A stretch of 64,000 nucleotides of DNA from Hyphomicrobiaceae bacterium (GTDB lineage Bacteria; Pseudomonadota; Alphaproteobacteria; Rhizobiales; Xanthobacteraceae): NCBI GenBank assembly GCA_021324465.1, contig JAJPJB010000064.1, positions 123,563 through 187,562 on the forward strand, in the 5' to 3' direction. Both the position numbers and the translations under genes were made by a program. The notes under the pieces are model-generated. The model had not been told where the DNA came from, did not search any database, and worked only from the letters and a program-made list of their open reading frames with translations. This document shows, in pieces, positions 27,257 through 37,252 of this stretch. Each line of letters opens with the position of its first letter. Position 1 is the first letter of the stretch.

Positions 27257-29365
27257 TTGAAGCCTCCCGGCAGTTCGCGTGTGACATCATCAGCCCCAGC
27301 CCGACTCGGCGTCGATATCGGCGGCACGTTCACCGATGTCGCACTGGAAAGCGGCGAGCGGCGCTTCACCGCCAAAGGCCTCACCACGCCCCGCGCTCCC
27401 GAGCAGGGGGTACTGGCGATCGTGCGGTCGGTGATCGCCGAAGCAGGCATAGCTCCCGGCGATGTGCAGCTCATCATTCACGGCACGACGCTCGCAACCA
27501 ACGCCCTGATAGAGCGCAAGGGCGCAAAGACCGCACTGCTGACGACTGAAGGCTTTCGCGATGTTATCGAGATCCGCCACGAAAACCGCTTCGAGCAATA
27601 CGACGTCAATATCGACCTGCCGCCGCCGCTCGTTCCGCGCCGTCTGCGCCTGCCGATCCGCGAACGCATCGATGCGCAAGGCAGAGTGCTGGTGCCGCTC
27701 GATGGCGACAGCGTGGCCCGCGCCGTCGAGACTCTCGTCGCGCAGAACGTCGAAGCCGTGGCGGTCGGCTTCTTGCACAGCTTCACCAATCCCGATCACG
27801 AACGTCGCGTCGGGGACGCGATCACGCGCCGGCTGCCCGGTGTGCCGGTAACGCTGTCTTCCGACGTTTCGCCGGAGATGCGCGAATACGAGCGGTTCTC
27901 GACGGCCTGCGCCAATGCCTATTTGCAGCCCTTGATGGGCAGCTATATCGGCAGGCTCGAGCGCGGCCTGACGCAAGCCGGCTTTCGCTGTCCCATGCTG
28001 CTGATGACCTCCGGCGGCGGCGTCACCGCAACCGACACGGCCGTTCGCTTTCCGGTGCGGCTCGTCGAGTCCGGTCCGGCCGGCGGCGCGATCTTCGCCG
28101 CTTGTATTGCCCGTCAACACGGGCTTGACGAGGTCGTGTCGTTCGACATGGGCGGCACCACGGCAAAAATCTGCTTTATTGACAAGGCGCGCGCCCAGAC
28201 CGCGCGTATGTTCGAGGTGGCGCGCATCTATCGCTTCATCAAGGGCTCGGGCCTGCCGCTGCGCATTCCGGTGATCGAAATGGTCGAGATCGGCGCCGGC
28301 GGCGGCTCCATTGCCACCGTCGACCCGCTCGGGCGCATTGCCGTCGGCCCGCACAGCGCGGGCTCCGAGCCCGGGCCAGTCTGCTACGGCCGCGGCGGCA
28401 GCGAACCGACCGTCACCGATGCCGATCTGGTGCTCGGGCGGATCGATCCGGCGACATTCTCAGGCGGCAAGATGCCGCTCAACAGCGGCAGCGCGACGCG
28501 CGCCATCGCCGAGCGGATCGGCGGCAAGCTCAACCTTGCCGTCGAACACGCGGCGCTGGGCATCAGCGAAGTGGTCGATGAGAATATGGCCAACGCGGCG
28601 CGCGTGCACGCCATCGAAAGCGGCAAGGACCTTCGGCCGCGCACGCTCATCGCCTTCGGCGGCGCCGCGCCGCTTCACGCCGCACGAGTCGCAGAAAAAC
28701 TTGGCATCCGACATGTTCTCGTTCCAGCCAACGCCGGCGTCGGCTCGGCCGTGGGTCTTTTGCGCGCGCCGGTCGCCTATGAAATCGTGCGCGGGCGGCT
28801 GATGCGGCTGTCCGGCTTCGATGCGGATGGCATCAACCATCTGCTTGCTGAAATGCGCGCAGAAGCCGAGGCCATCGTGCGTCGCGGCGCGCCTGGCGCT
28901 GTGCTGACCGAACGCCGATCGGCATTCATGCGCTATCGCCGCCAGGGCCACGAGATTGCGATCGAGCTTCCGGTGCGCGAGTTCACGAGCGCCGATCGAG
29001 CGGTATTCACGGCCTCATTTGAGGACGCGTATCGGCGGCTCTACAGCCGGCCCATCCCCGGCGTGGACATTGAGATTCTCAGCTGGGTGGTCACCGTCGC
29101 CGCGCCGCCGGAAGGCGAACTCGCGGCGCCGGGCAAAGTCAAAGCAAGCAAGCCCCCGCCGCGCGGGCGTCGTCCGGTGTTTGACCCGCAAAGCGGCGAA
29201 TTCATCGAGGTGCCGATTTATTGGCGACCCGACCTCGAGCCGGGCGACGCTATCGCGGGACCGGCTGTCATTGCCGAGAACGACACCTCCACAGTCGTCA
29301 GCCCGCTGTTTGATGCCCGCATCGACAGGTTCGGTTATATTGAGCTCAAGCGCCGCGAGGAGTGA
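27257..29365 (+). CDS. hyuA: Hydantoinase/oxoprolinase family protein (HyuA-type)
   Basis: RLGVDIGGTFTDVALE, HGTTLATNALIERKGAKTALLTTEGFRDVIEIRHENR, SFDMGGTTAKICFID, EIGAGGGSIA; TTG 27257 or GTG 27281 start. Confidence 0.94.
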   Translation: MKPPGSSRVTSSAPARLGVDIGGTFTDVALESGERRFTAKGLTTPRAPEQGVLAIVRSVIAEAGIAPGDVQLIIHGTTLATNALIERKGAKTALLTTEGFRDVIEIRHENRFEQYDVNIDLPPPLVPRRLRLPIRERIDAQGRVLVPLDGDSVARAVETLVAQNVEAVAVGFLHSFTNPDHERRVGDAITRRLPGVPVTLSSDVSPEMREYERFSTACANAYLQPLMGSYIGRLERGLTQAGFRCPMLLMTSGGGVTATDTAVRFPVRLVESGPAGGAIFAACIARQHGLDEVVSFDMGGTTAKICFIDKARAQTARMFEVARIYRFIKGSGLPLRIPVIEMVEIGAGGGSIATVDPLGRIAVGPHSAGSEPGPVCYGRGGSEPTVTDADLVLGRIDPATFSGGKMPLNSGSATRAIAERIGGKLNLAVEHAALGISEVVDENMANAARVHAIESGKDLRPRTLIAFGGAAPLHAARVAEKLGIRHVLVPANAGVGSAVGLLRAPVAYEIVRGRLMRLSGFDADGINHLLAEMRAEAEAIVRRGAPGAVLTERRSAFMRYRRQGHEIAIELPVREFTSADRAVFTASFEDAYRRLYSRPIPGVDIEILSWVVTVAAPPEGELAAPGKVKASKPPPRGRRPVFDPQSGEFIEVPIYWRPDLEPGDAIAGPAVIAENDTSTVVSPLFDARIDRFGYIELKRREE

Positions 29366-31110
29366 TAGCCGTGGTCGCACGCCCCAATGCTGCGCTCGCG
29401 CAGATCCATACGCAGATCATGTGGGATCGCCTGATCGCGGTGGTGGAAGAGCAGGCGCAAACCATGCTGCGCACGGCCTTCAGCACCTCGGTGCGGGAGG
29501 CCGGCGATCTTTCCGCGGGCGTATTTGATCGGCACGGCCGCATGCTGGCGCAGGCAGTCACCGGCACTCCCGGCCATGTCAATTCGATGGCGAATGCCGT
29601 CAAATATTTTCTCGATGTCTTTCCGCTCGCCGGCATGAAACCCGGCGACCATTACATCACCAACGATCCCTGGCTGACCTCGGGCCATCTGCACGACATC
29701 ACGGTCGTGACGCCGAGCTTTTACCGGGGCGAAGCGGTCGGCCTGTTCGCCAACACGATCCATGTCGTGGATATCGGCGGGCTCGGCATGGGACCCGACG
29801 GGCGGCAGGTCTTCGAAGAAGGGCTTTCCATTCCGATCATGCCGCTCGCCCGCCAGGGCCGGATGAACGACGATCTGCTGCGTCTTGTGCGCGCCAATGT
29901 CCGCGAACCTTTGCAGGTCGAAGGCGATATTTACGCCTGCGCCGCCTGCAACGACGAAGGCAGCCGGCGCCTCGCCGAAATGATGGATGAATTCGAGATC
30001 AACAATCTCGATCGGCTGGGCGATACGATTCTTGACGCCTCGCGCGCGGCGACGCTGAGCCGCATCCGCGCGCTGCCCAAGGGCACTTATCGCAACAGCA
30101 TGACCATGGACGGCTACGACAAGCCGCTGACGCTCAGCGCCGCTTTGACGATCGCCGACGACGGCATTCATATCGATTTTGCAGGCACCTCGCCGGCGTC
30201 GGCCTATGGCATCAATGTCGTCATGAATTATTGCCTGGCCTACACCGCATTCGGCGTGAAATGCCTGGTGGCGCCCGAGGTGCCCAACAATGCCGGCTCG
30301 CTCGGACCGATCACCGTGAGCGCGCCGGAAGGCTGTGTGCTCAATGTCAAGCGGCCCTGGCCGGTGGCGGCGCGGCACACCGTCGGGCAAATGCTGCCTG
30401 ACGTCGTGTTCGGATGTCTGCACCAGGTCATCGGCGGCGGCGTGCCGGCCGAAGGCGCCTCATCGCTTTGGAATCCACAGATCTTCGGCGGCGGCTCGCT
30501 GGTCGACGAGATTGAAGACGGCACCGATGCCACCACGCTGCCGGAATTCTCGACCGTTATCTTTCACTGCGGCGGCGCCGGTGCGCGGCCTGAGAAGGAC
30601 GGGCTGAGCGCGACAGCGTTCCCGTCCGGCGTGCGCACGATCCCGGTTGAAGCGACCGAAAGCATCGCGCCAGTGATTTTCCACCGCCGCGAATTCCGCG
30701 AGAGTTCGGGCGGCGCCGGCAAATTTCGCGGCGGGCTCGGCCAGGTGATCGAGCTCGGGGGTGCCGGCGCGACGCCTATCGCGCTGCTCTGCAACTTCGA
30801 ACGCGTGCAAAATCCTGCGCGCGGCCGCGACGGCGGCCATGCCGGCGCGCCGGGAAGGGTGACCTTGCGCTCCGGCCGTCCCATCCGCCCCAAAGGACGC
30901 CAGACCGTGCCGCCGCGCGATGCGATCCGCCTGCAACTGCCGGGCGGCGGCGGTTTTGGCGAGCCGCGGACGCGCGATCCGCTGAAGGTGCGAGAGGACG
31001 TTCTCGACGGCCTGATCACTGCGGAGGAGGCGCGCCGCGTTTACGGCGTGGCCATCGATACGCGCGGCGAGATCGATCTTGCCGAGACCGAGCGCATCAG
31101 ACGGGCTTAG
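29362..31110 (+). CDS. hyuB: Hydantoinase B/oxoprolinase family protein (HyuB-type)
   Basis: GTGA overlap with hyuA; QIMWDRLIAVVEEQAQTMLRTAFSTSVREAGDLSAGVFDRHGRMLAQAVTGTPGHVNSMA, PLPGGGGFGEP-type C-terminus. Confidence 0.94.
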   Translation: MIAVVARPNAALAQIHTQIMWDRLIAVVEEQAQTMLRTAFSTSVREAGDLSAGVFDRHGRMLAQAVTGTPGHVNSMANAVKYFLDVFPLAGMKPGDHYITNDPWLTSGHLHDITVVTPSFYRGEAVGLFANTIHVVDIGGLGMGPDGRQVFEEGLSIPIMPLARQGRMNDDLLRLVRANVREPLQVEGDIYACAACNDEGSRRLAEMMDEFEINNLDRLGDTILDASRAATLSRIRALPKGTYRNSMTMDGYDKPLTLSAALTIADDGIHIDFAGTSPASAYGINVVMNYCLAYTAFGVKCLVAPEVPNNAGSLGPITVSAPEGCVLNVKRPWPVAARHTVGQMLPDVVFGCLHQVIGGGVPAEGASSLWNPQIFGGGSLVDEIEDGTDATTLPEFSTVIFHCGGAGARPEKDGLSATAFPSGVRTIPVEATESIAPVIFHRREFRESSGGAGKFRGGLGQVIELGGAGATPIALLCNFERVQNPARGRDGGHAGAPGRVTLRSGRPIRPKGRQTVPPRDAIRLQLPGGGGFGEPRTRDPLKVREDVLDGLITAEEARRVYGVAIDTRGEIDLAETERIRRA

Positions 31111-31122
31111 TGCTGCATCGCC

Positions 31123-32784
31123 TCAAACCGACATTGCGAGTGGCGCGCTGACGCGTGCGCCGGCCTGCGCATCTTGCAAAATCATATCTGAGCCCTTTTC
31201 GCCGATCATCACGGCGGCCGCATTGGTATTGCCGGACACGACCGTCGGCATGATCGAGGCATCGACCACGCGCAGGCCTTCCAAGCCGCGCACGCGCAGC
31301 CGTTCGTCCACCACCGCGGACGGATCGGAGCCCATGCGGCAGGTCGAGGTCGGATGATAGACAGTGGTCGCGGTCGCGCGCGCGAAGGCCAGCAGGTCGG
31401 CATCGCTGACGCAGGCCTCGCCCGGCGCCAACTCCTCCGCAATGTATTTGCGCATCACCGGCTGGCTCATGATACGGCGCAGCGCCTTAAGTCCGTCGAC
31501 GACGGTGTCACGATCGAGCTGCGCCGTAAGGTAATGCGGCTGGATGGCCGGCGGTATCATCGGATCGCTCGATTTGATATGCACAAAGCCGCGGCTCTCC
31601 GGCCGCAATTGACAGATCGACGCCATGAAACCGGAGAACGGGTGCAGCGCCGCGCCGGCGGCGTCGGCGCTGAAGATCAGAAAGTGAATCTGCACATCCG
31701 GCGTCGCCGCTTCCGGCCGCGTGCGAATGAAAGCTGCGGCATAGCCGGCGCCGATGGTAAGCAGACCTTTGCGCGACAGCAGGTAGCGCAGCCCGGCACG
31801 GTAACGATGCCGCCAATGATTGATCACGTCGTTCATGGTGATCGGCTGGTTGCAGCGATACTGGATGCGGATCTGCAAATGATCCTGCAGATCGGCGCCA
31901 ACACCCGGCATCTCAGCGATCACCGCAATGCCAAGGTCGCGCAGGAGTTTTGCCGGCCCGACGCCGGACAGCTGCAGGAGCTGCGGCGAGTTGAATGCGC
32001 CGCCCGACAGGATCACCTCGCCGTCGGCATAAGCGGTGTGTGCCGTCCCGCCCCGGCGAAATTCGACGCCGATCGCGCGCCGCCCGGAAAACAGCACGCG
32101 CGTAGTCAGCGCGTCGCAGAGGACCTTCAGATTGGGCCGCCTGCGTGCCGGCCGCAGATAGCCAACCGCGGTCGACCAGCGCCGCCCGTTCTTTGTCGTA
32201 AGCTGAAAGTAGCCGGCGCCCTCCTGGGTCGGCCCGTTGAAGTCGTCGTTGCGCGGATAGCCGGCCTGGAGCGCCGCCTCGATGAAAGCGTCGCACAGCG
32301 GATGCGGCTCACAGACATCGGAGACCGCGAGCGGTCCGCCGACGCCGTGCAGATCATCGGCGCCGCGCTGTTGATCTTCGGCGCGGCGGAAATACGGCAG
32401 GACGTCCTTGAAAGCCCAGCCGGTATTGCCAAGCTGGCGCCAGTGATCATAGTCCTCGTGCTGGCCACGGATGTAGAGCAGCCCGTTGATCGAGCTCGAT
32501 CCGCCCAGAACCTTGCCGCGCGGCTGGATGATCCGCCGATTGTTCAGCTCGGGCTCGGGCTCGGTCTTGTACAGCCAGTTGACCTTGGCATTGTCGAACA
32601 GCTTGCCGTAACCGAGCGGAATGTGAATCCAGATGTGGCGGTCGTGCCCGCCGGCCTCGAGCAGCAGCACGCGGTATTTGCCTGATGCGGTCAGCCGATT
32701 GGCCAACACGCATCCGGCCGAACCCGCGCCGACAATGATGTAATCGAAACGCGGTGAATTGTCTTCTGTGGTTTTTTCTTGCAT
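31123..32784 (-). CDS. GMC family oxidoreductase (choline dehydrogenase-like)
   Basis: FDYIIVGAGSAGCVLANRLTASGKYRVLLLEAGG, PRGKVLGGSSSINGLLYIRGQ, YHPTSTCRMG, VVDASIMPTVVSGNTNAAAVMIGEKGSDMI. Confidence 0.95.
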   Translation of the reverse strand: MQEKTTEDNSPRFDYIIVGAGSAGCVLANRLTASGKYRVLLLEAGGHDRHIWIHIPLGYGKLFDNAKVNWLYKTEPEPELNNRRIIQPRGKVLGGSSSINGLLYIRGQHEDYDHWRQLGNTGWAFKDVLPYFRRAEDQQRGADDLHGVGGPLAVSDVCEPHPLCDAFIEAALQAGYPRNDDFNGPTQEGAGYFQLTTKNGRRWSTAVGYLRPARRRPNLKVLCDALTTRVLFSGRRAIGVEFRRGGTAHTAYADGEVILSGGAFNSPQLLQLSGVGPAKLLRDLGIAVIAEMPGVGADLQDHLQIRIQYRCNQPITMNDVINHWRHRYRAGLRYLLSRKGLLTIGAGYAAAFIRTRPEAATPDVQIHFLIFSADAAGAALHPFSGFMASICQLRPESRGFVHIKSSDPMIPPAIQPHYLTAQLDRDTVVDGLKALRRIMSQPVMRKYIAEELAPGEACVSDADLLAFARATATTVYHPTSTCRMGSDPSAVVDERLRVRGLEGLRVVDASIMPTVVSGNTNAAAVMIGEKGSDMILQDAQAGARVSAPLAMSV

Positions 32785-32922
32785 GGCCCGGGCGCTCTCC
32801 CTTGCGCCAAGAATAGCGCGAAGGGCGGCGGCGATACAGACTATCCCGGTACGGCGAGGTGCCGAGAGGCAGACCTCCAAGACCTGACGCCAGACAATCC
32901 GCTCTCAAACTCCGATCGCCCT

Positions 32923-33837
32923 CTACATTCTCTCGGCACTCGCAGCCGCGCGGATCGCCGCCACGAATCGCTCGACCAGCGGCGACCGTACCGCGCGCCG
33001 TTGCCGCAGGCAGATCTCGCGCGTGAAATGCTGTCTGCGCAGCGGCACGCCGGCGAGGCGGCGCGCCTTAAGCTCGAGCTGCACCAGCTTCCTCGACAAA
33101 ATCGTCACGCAATCGGACTGCATGATGATCGATTTCAGCGCAGTGATGGAATTGGTGATGATGGCGCCGGACGGCCACGGCTGATTTTCCGCGGAGAATA
33201 GCAGCTCGACCTGGCGCGACATTGTCGTGTGCGGGCTCGGCATGACCCATTGCTCATCGCGCAGATGGGCGATCAAAAGTGACTTGCGGCACGCCAGCCG
33301 ATGGCGCGGGCGCATGGCCACGACAAACACGTCGCGTGCCAACGTCTCGCAAATCACATCGGAACCATCGGCGAGCAACCCCGCCGCATTGACCACCAGA
33401 TCGATCTCGCCGCTGCGCAACCCGGCGATCAGTTCGTCGTCGGCGCGCTCCTCGATGGTGATGCCGATATTTGGCGTTTCCCGCTTCAGCCGCGCCACCG
33501 CGATCGGCACGATATCGATGCAAGCAACCGGAGAGACACCGATGATCAGCGAGCCTTCGAGCCCGCGTTTCTTTGCCTCGAGTTCGTCGGCGGCGCGCGA
33601 CAGGACCGAATCGATGGCGGCGGCGTGACCGGCGAGGAGCTCGCCGAATTCGGTCAGGCTCGCGCCGTTTCGCGTTCGCTCGAACACGCGCACGCCGAGC
33701 ATTTTTTCCAGCACAGCCATGCTGTTGGACAGCGCCGGCTGCGTGACGCCCAGAGCCGCCGCCGCACGGGTAAAGGAACCGCGGTCGGCAATGCGCAACA
33801 GTTCGATCAACCGCTTGGGATCGATGCCGGAGGTCAT
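32923..33837 (-). CDS. LysR family transcriptional regulator
   Basis: RLIELLRIADRGSFTRAAAALGVTQPALSNSMAVLEKMLGVRVFERTRNGASLTEFGELL. Confidence 0.94.
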   Translation of the reverse strand: MTSGIDPKRLIELLRIADRGSFTRAAAALGVTQPALSNSMAVLEKMLGVRVFERTRNGASLTEFGELLAGHAAAIDSVLSRAADELEAKKRGLEGSLIIGVSPVACIDIVPIAVARLKRETPNIGITIEERADDELIAGLRSGEIDLVVNAAGLLADGSDVICETLARDVFVVAMRPRHRLACRKSLLIAHLRDEQWVMPSPHTTMSRQVELLFSAENQPWPSGAIITNSITALKSIIMQSDCVTILSRKLVQLELKARRLAGVPLRRQHFTREICLRQRRAVRSPLVERFVAAIRAAASAERM

Positions 33838-33979
33838 AACCGTAACTTATGGTAAACGGGGATATTCTTATTGGACATTATGGGTCACGCGCTGTCAACT
33901 ACCGGCAAAAATCTGGCGCGACGGCACCCGCAGCCGAGCCTGCGTGCTGTGCCCGGCGCGCCTTGCGGGAGGAAGCGCG

Positions 33980-35005
33980 ATGAACGTTCACCTCGTCGGC
34001 AGCATTGGCCTCGACACGGTCGAGGACGTCTTTCGCACCGTCGGCAAGGAGCTCGGCCCGCATCTAAAGCGCGTCCCGGACGGTGAAGTCGGCGGGCGGA
34101 AGCTTTGGATCAGCTGGCAATATCCGCTGTTGCGCGCCGCCACCTTTCTGCGCCCCGATCCGTCGGGCAAGGTGCGGCCCACCAATCGGTTTGCGCTGCT
34201 TACCCTGGCCGACGGCGTTGCACCTGCCGACGTGCATTTCGGCGAGCTCGGCTATGCGCGCGAGGCGCGCGCCTCCTATCTGGATTTTCTGACCGCACGC
34301 GACAACGGCGAACTGCCGAGAGACATCCGCTTCCAGGTCTGCCTGCCGACGCCGTTTGCGGTGGTCAGTTCCGTGGTCGTCCCGCAGGCGCTGCCCGCCG
34401 TCGAAGCGGCATACGAGAAAGCGATGATTGCCGAGGTTGCCGCGCTGTGCCGCCATATCCCCCATCGCGATCTGTGCATCCAATGGGACCTGTGCAACGA
34501 GATGGTGATCTGGGACGGTCAGAAGACCGAAGCGGTGCCGTTTCCCGATGAGCCGCGCGACGAGATCATCGCCCGCATGCAGCGGCTCTGCGCTGCCATT
34601 CCCGACGACGTTGAGCTCGGCTTGCATCTTTGCTACGGCGATTTTGGCGCAAAGCATTTCGTCGAACCGAAGGACGCCGCAGCGATGGTCGATTTCGCCA
34701 ACACGCTTGCGCAAGCGATAGCGCACAAGCTTGCTTATATTCACATGCCGGTGCCGATCGAGCGCAGCGACGATGCGTTCCACCGGCCGCTGCGTGATCT
34801 CAAGCTGCCTGCCGGCACGGCGCTTTTTCTCGGCGTGGTGCATGCCAAGGATGGCACCTCAGGCACCAAAGCGCGCATCGCGGCCGCGCGCCGCTACGCG
34901 CCGGATTTCGGCATCGCCACCGAATGCGGCATGGCGCGGGCACGCTCCGAACAAACGGTGCGTCAGCTTCTCAGAATTCACGCCGAATGCTGTGCAAACA
35001 GCTAA
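33980..35005 (+). CDS. MetE C-terminal-like/UROD-MetE superfamily protein, paralog 1
   Basis: MNVHLVGSIGLDTVEDVFRTVGKELGPHLKRVPDGEVGGRKLWISWQ; HLCYGDFG (34625-34633 encodes HLC), ATECGMARA (Cys 34925-34927). Confidence 0.82.
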   Translation: MNVHLVGSIGLDTVEDVFRTVGKELGPHLKRVPDGEVGGRKLWISWQYPLLRAATFLRPDPSGKVRPTNRFALLTLADGVAPADVHFGELGYAREARASYLDFLTARDNGELPRDIRFQVCLPTPFAVVSSVVVPQALPAVEAAYEKAMIAEVAALCRHIPHRDLCIQWDLCNEMVIWDGQKTEAVPFPDEPRDEIIARMQRLCAAIPDDVELGLHLCYGDFGAKHFVEPKDAAAMVDFANTLAQAIAHKLAYIHMPVPIERSDDAFHRPLRDLKLPAGTALFLGVVHAKDGTSGTKARIAAARRYAPDFGIATECGMARARSEQTVRQLLRIHAECCANS

Positions 35006-35043
35006 GTCGGCGTCGAGGCAAGAGCCGGGAGAGAAAAGAGAGA

Positions 35044-36099
35044 ATGCCACGCGACATCCATCTGGTCGGCAGTGTGCCCATGGCCAGTGCGCGGGAGGTC
35101 TTTGAAAAGGTCAGCGCCGCGCTCGGCACGCGCATCAAGCGGCTCCCCGACGGAGAGACCGGCGAGCGCGGCGACTGGATCAGCTGGCTCGAGCCGATCT
35201 TTTCGGAAAATCCGGCTTTTCAAAAATCAGGCGAATTTTTCCGCGTGCATGCCACCGGCACGGGGCGCGAACGCTACACGCTCAGACCCGGCGTAAGGCC
35301 GCAGGATGTACACTTCGGCAATCTTTTCTATGCCGATATTGCCGCCCAATCCTATGTCCAGTTCAAGCGGCTCAAGGATGCGGGCAGGATTCCCGCCGGC
35401 ACAAAATTCCAGGTCGATCTGGTACCGGCGCATTCGGTGATTTGGCTGTTTGTGGTCGACGCGCTGCATGCGCCGCTTGATCCGATCTATAACGAGGCGC
35501 TCAAGCGCGAGATCGACAAGATCGCCGCCGCCATACCGCACGAGGAATTGGCCATCCAGTTCGACGTGGCATCTGCGGTGTTCGCGCGGCTCGAGCGCAA
35601 TGAAGCGTCGAGCTACGGCCGCACCAAAGCGGAAATGCAGGATACTTTCGCCAATATTCTCGTGGCGCTCGGCAATCGCGTGCCCGTCGATATCGATCTG
35701 CTCTATCACCTCTGCTACGGTGATTCCGGACATAAGCATGTCGTCGAGCCGACCGACATGGGTGACATGGTGGAATTCGCCAATCGGATGTCACGCCGAA
35801 TCATGCGCCCAATCCAGCTCATTCACATGCCGGTGCCGCGCAACCGCTCCGACGATGCTTATTTTGCGCCACTGCAGCGCCTGCAGTTACGGCCGGAAAC
35901 GGAACTGTGCCTTGGCCTCGTCCACTACACCGACGGCGTTGAGGGCGCCAGGCGGCGGCTGGAGACCGCCAAGCGCCATCTCGCCCAGCCTCATGCCTCA
36001 CGTTTCTCGATCGCCACCGAATGCGGCTTCGGACGGCGCGATCCGGCCACGATTCCCGAATTGCTGCGCATTCATGCTACGGTGGCTGACGCGGCTTAG
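35044..36099 (+). CDS. MetE C-terminal-like/UROD-MetE superfamily protein, paralog 2
   Basis: MPRDIHLVGSVPMASAREVFEKVSAALGTRIKRLPDGETGERGDWISWL; YHLCYGDSGHKH (HLC 35707-35715), ATECGFGRRDP (Cys 36022-36024). Confidence 0.82.
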   Translation: MPRDIHLVGSVPMASAREVFEKVSAALGTRIKRLPDGETGERGDWISWLEPIFSENPAFQKSGEFFRVHATGTGRERYTLRPGVRPQDVHFGNLFYADIAAQSYVQFKRLKDAGRIPAGTKFQVDLVPAHSVIWLFVVDALHAPLDPIYNEALKREIDKIAAAIPHEELAIQFDVASAVFARLERNEASSYGRTKAEMQDTFANILVALGNRVPVDIDLLYHLCYGDSGHKHVVEPTDMGDMVEFANRMSRRIMRPIQLIHMPVPRNRSDDAYFAPLQRLQLRPETELCLGLVHYTDGVEGARRRLETAKRHLAQPHASRFSIATECGFGRRDPATIPELLRIHATVADAA

Positions 36100-36136
36100 C
36101 GATGCTTGCCACAAGAAACTTAAGGGGAACACGCTC

Positions 36137-37156
36137 ATGTCTACCATAAAGCTTGCGATCGGAATTGGGATCGTTGGTGTCGTTGCGCTCGCGCTTGCTG
36201 GCGGCCTTTGCGCCGCGCAGGCCGATCCGATCAAGATCCGGGGCTCTTACGTTGTGCCGGTGGCGAACTGGGCCTCGCTGTTGGCGGAGAAGAAAGATCT
36301 CACCAAGCACTGGGGCACATCTTACGACTTTGAGGCTGTGCGCTATCAGGGCACGCCGCCGATGATCACCGCGATGGCTGTCAATGAGCTCGAGATTGGC
36401 GATCTTGCTTATTCGACGCTCGGCTTGGCAGTGCAGAATGCCGGCCTCGACGACCTGCAAGTCATTGCCGACGAATTCCAGGACGGCGCGCCCGGCTATT
36501 ATTCCGATGAATTTTTTGTGCGCAAAGACTCGGACATCAACAAGATCGAGGATCTCAAGGGCAAGGTCATCGCCACCAACGCCACCGGCAGCGGCGTCGA
36601 TATCGCCATGAAGGCCACGTTGCACAAGCACGGGCTCGACGATAAACGCGACTACACTACGATCGAAGGCCCCTTTCCGGCCATGGCGGCGATGCTTGCG
36701 GAAAAGAAAGTCGACCTGATCCCGGGCGTGTTGCCGTTCTCGCTCAATCCGACCTTGCGCCAAAACAGCAACGTGCTGTTCACGCAGAAGGAAGGCATCG
36801 GCCGCACCCAGATGATCATCTGGACGGCACGCAAATCCTTCATCGACAAGAACCGCGCCGCGATGGTCGACTTCATGGAGGACGTGCTGCGCATCGAGCG
36901 CTGGTATCTCGACCCGAAGAATCACGACGAGGTGGCGGCGATCGCCTCGAAAATGCTCAAGGTGCCGCCGGAGCGGCTAGGCTGGTTGTTCACCAAGCAG
37001 GATTACTATCGCGATCCTGACGGCAAGCCCGATATGAACGCGCTGAAGAGCAACGTCGACATCACCCGGGAGCTCGGCTTCTTCAGCGGCACGATCGATC
37101 TTTCCAAGCACACCGATCTGAGCCTGGTCGAAGAAGCCGCCAAGCGGCTGAAGTAG
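36137..37156 (+). CDS. ABC-type (NMT1/SsuA-like) solute-binding protein
   Basis: Signal peptide MSTIKLAIGIGIVGVVALALAGGLCAAQADP; IRGSYVVPVANWASLLAEKKDLTKHWG, DLKGKVIATNATGSGVDIAMKATLHKHGLD. Confidence 0.82.
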   Translation: MSTIKLAIGIGIVGVVALALAGGLCAAQADPIKIRGSYVVPVANWASLLAEKKDLTKHWGTSYDFEAVRYQGTPPMITAMAVNELEIGDLAYSTLGLAVQNAGLDDLQVIADEFQDGAPGYYSDEFFVRKDSDINKIEDLKGKVIATNATGSGVDIAMKATLHKHGLDDKRDYTTIEGPFPAMAAMLAEKKVDLIPGVLPFSLNPTLRQNSNVLFTQKEGIGRTQMIIWTARKSFIDKNRAAMVDFMEDVLRIERWYLDPKNHDEVAAIASKMLKVPPERLGWLFTKQDYYRDPDGKPDMNALKSNVDITRELGFFSGTIDLSKHTDLSLVEEAAKRLK

Positions 37157-37252
37157 CGCGAACCGCGCCGCATTTTCTTCGCGACCCGGAAGAAGTATAA
37201 GCTTCGTCCTGTCCCGCTGCGCCCGGTCCCGCGGGGGGAGGAGGAAAAAGTC

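Noticed and set aside
33838-33979. LysR operator (T-N11-A) between the LysR gene and the MetE-like operon
   Set aside because: AT-rich segment with TTAT repeats is present, but I could not pick one convincing T-N11-A dyad; expected from family knowledge but not demonstrated.
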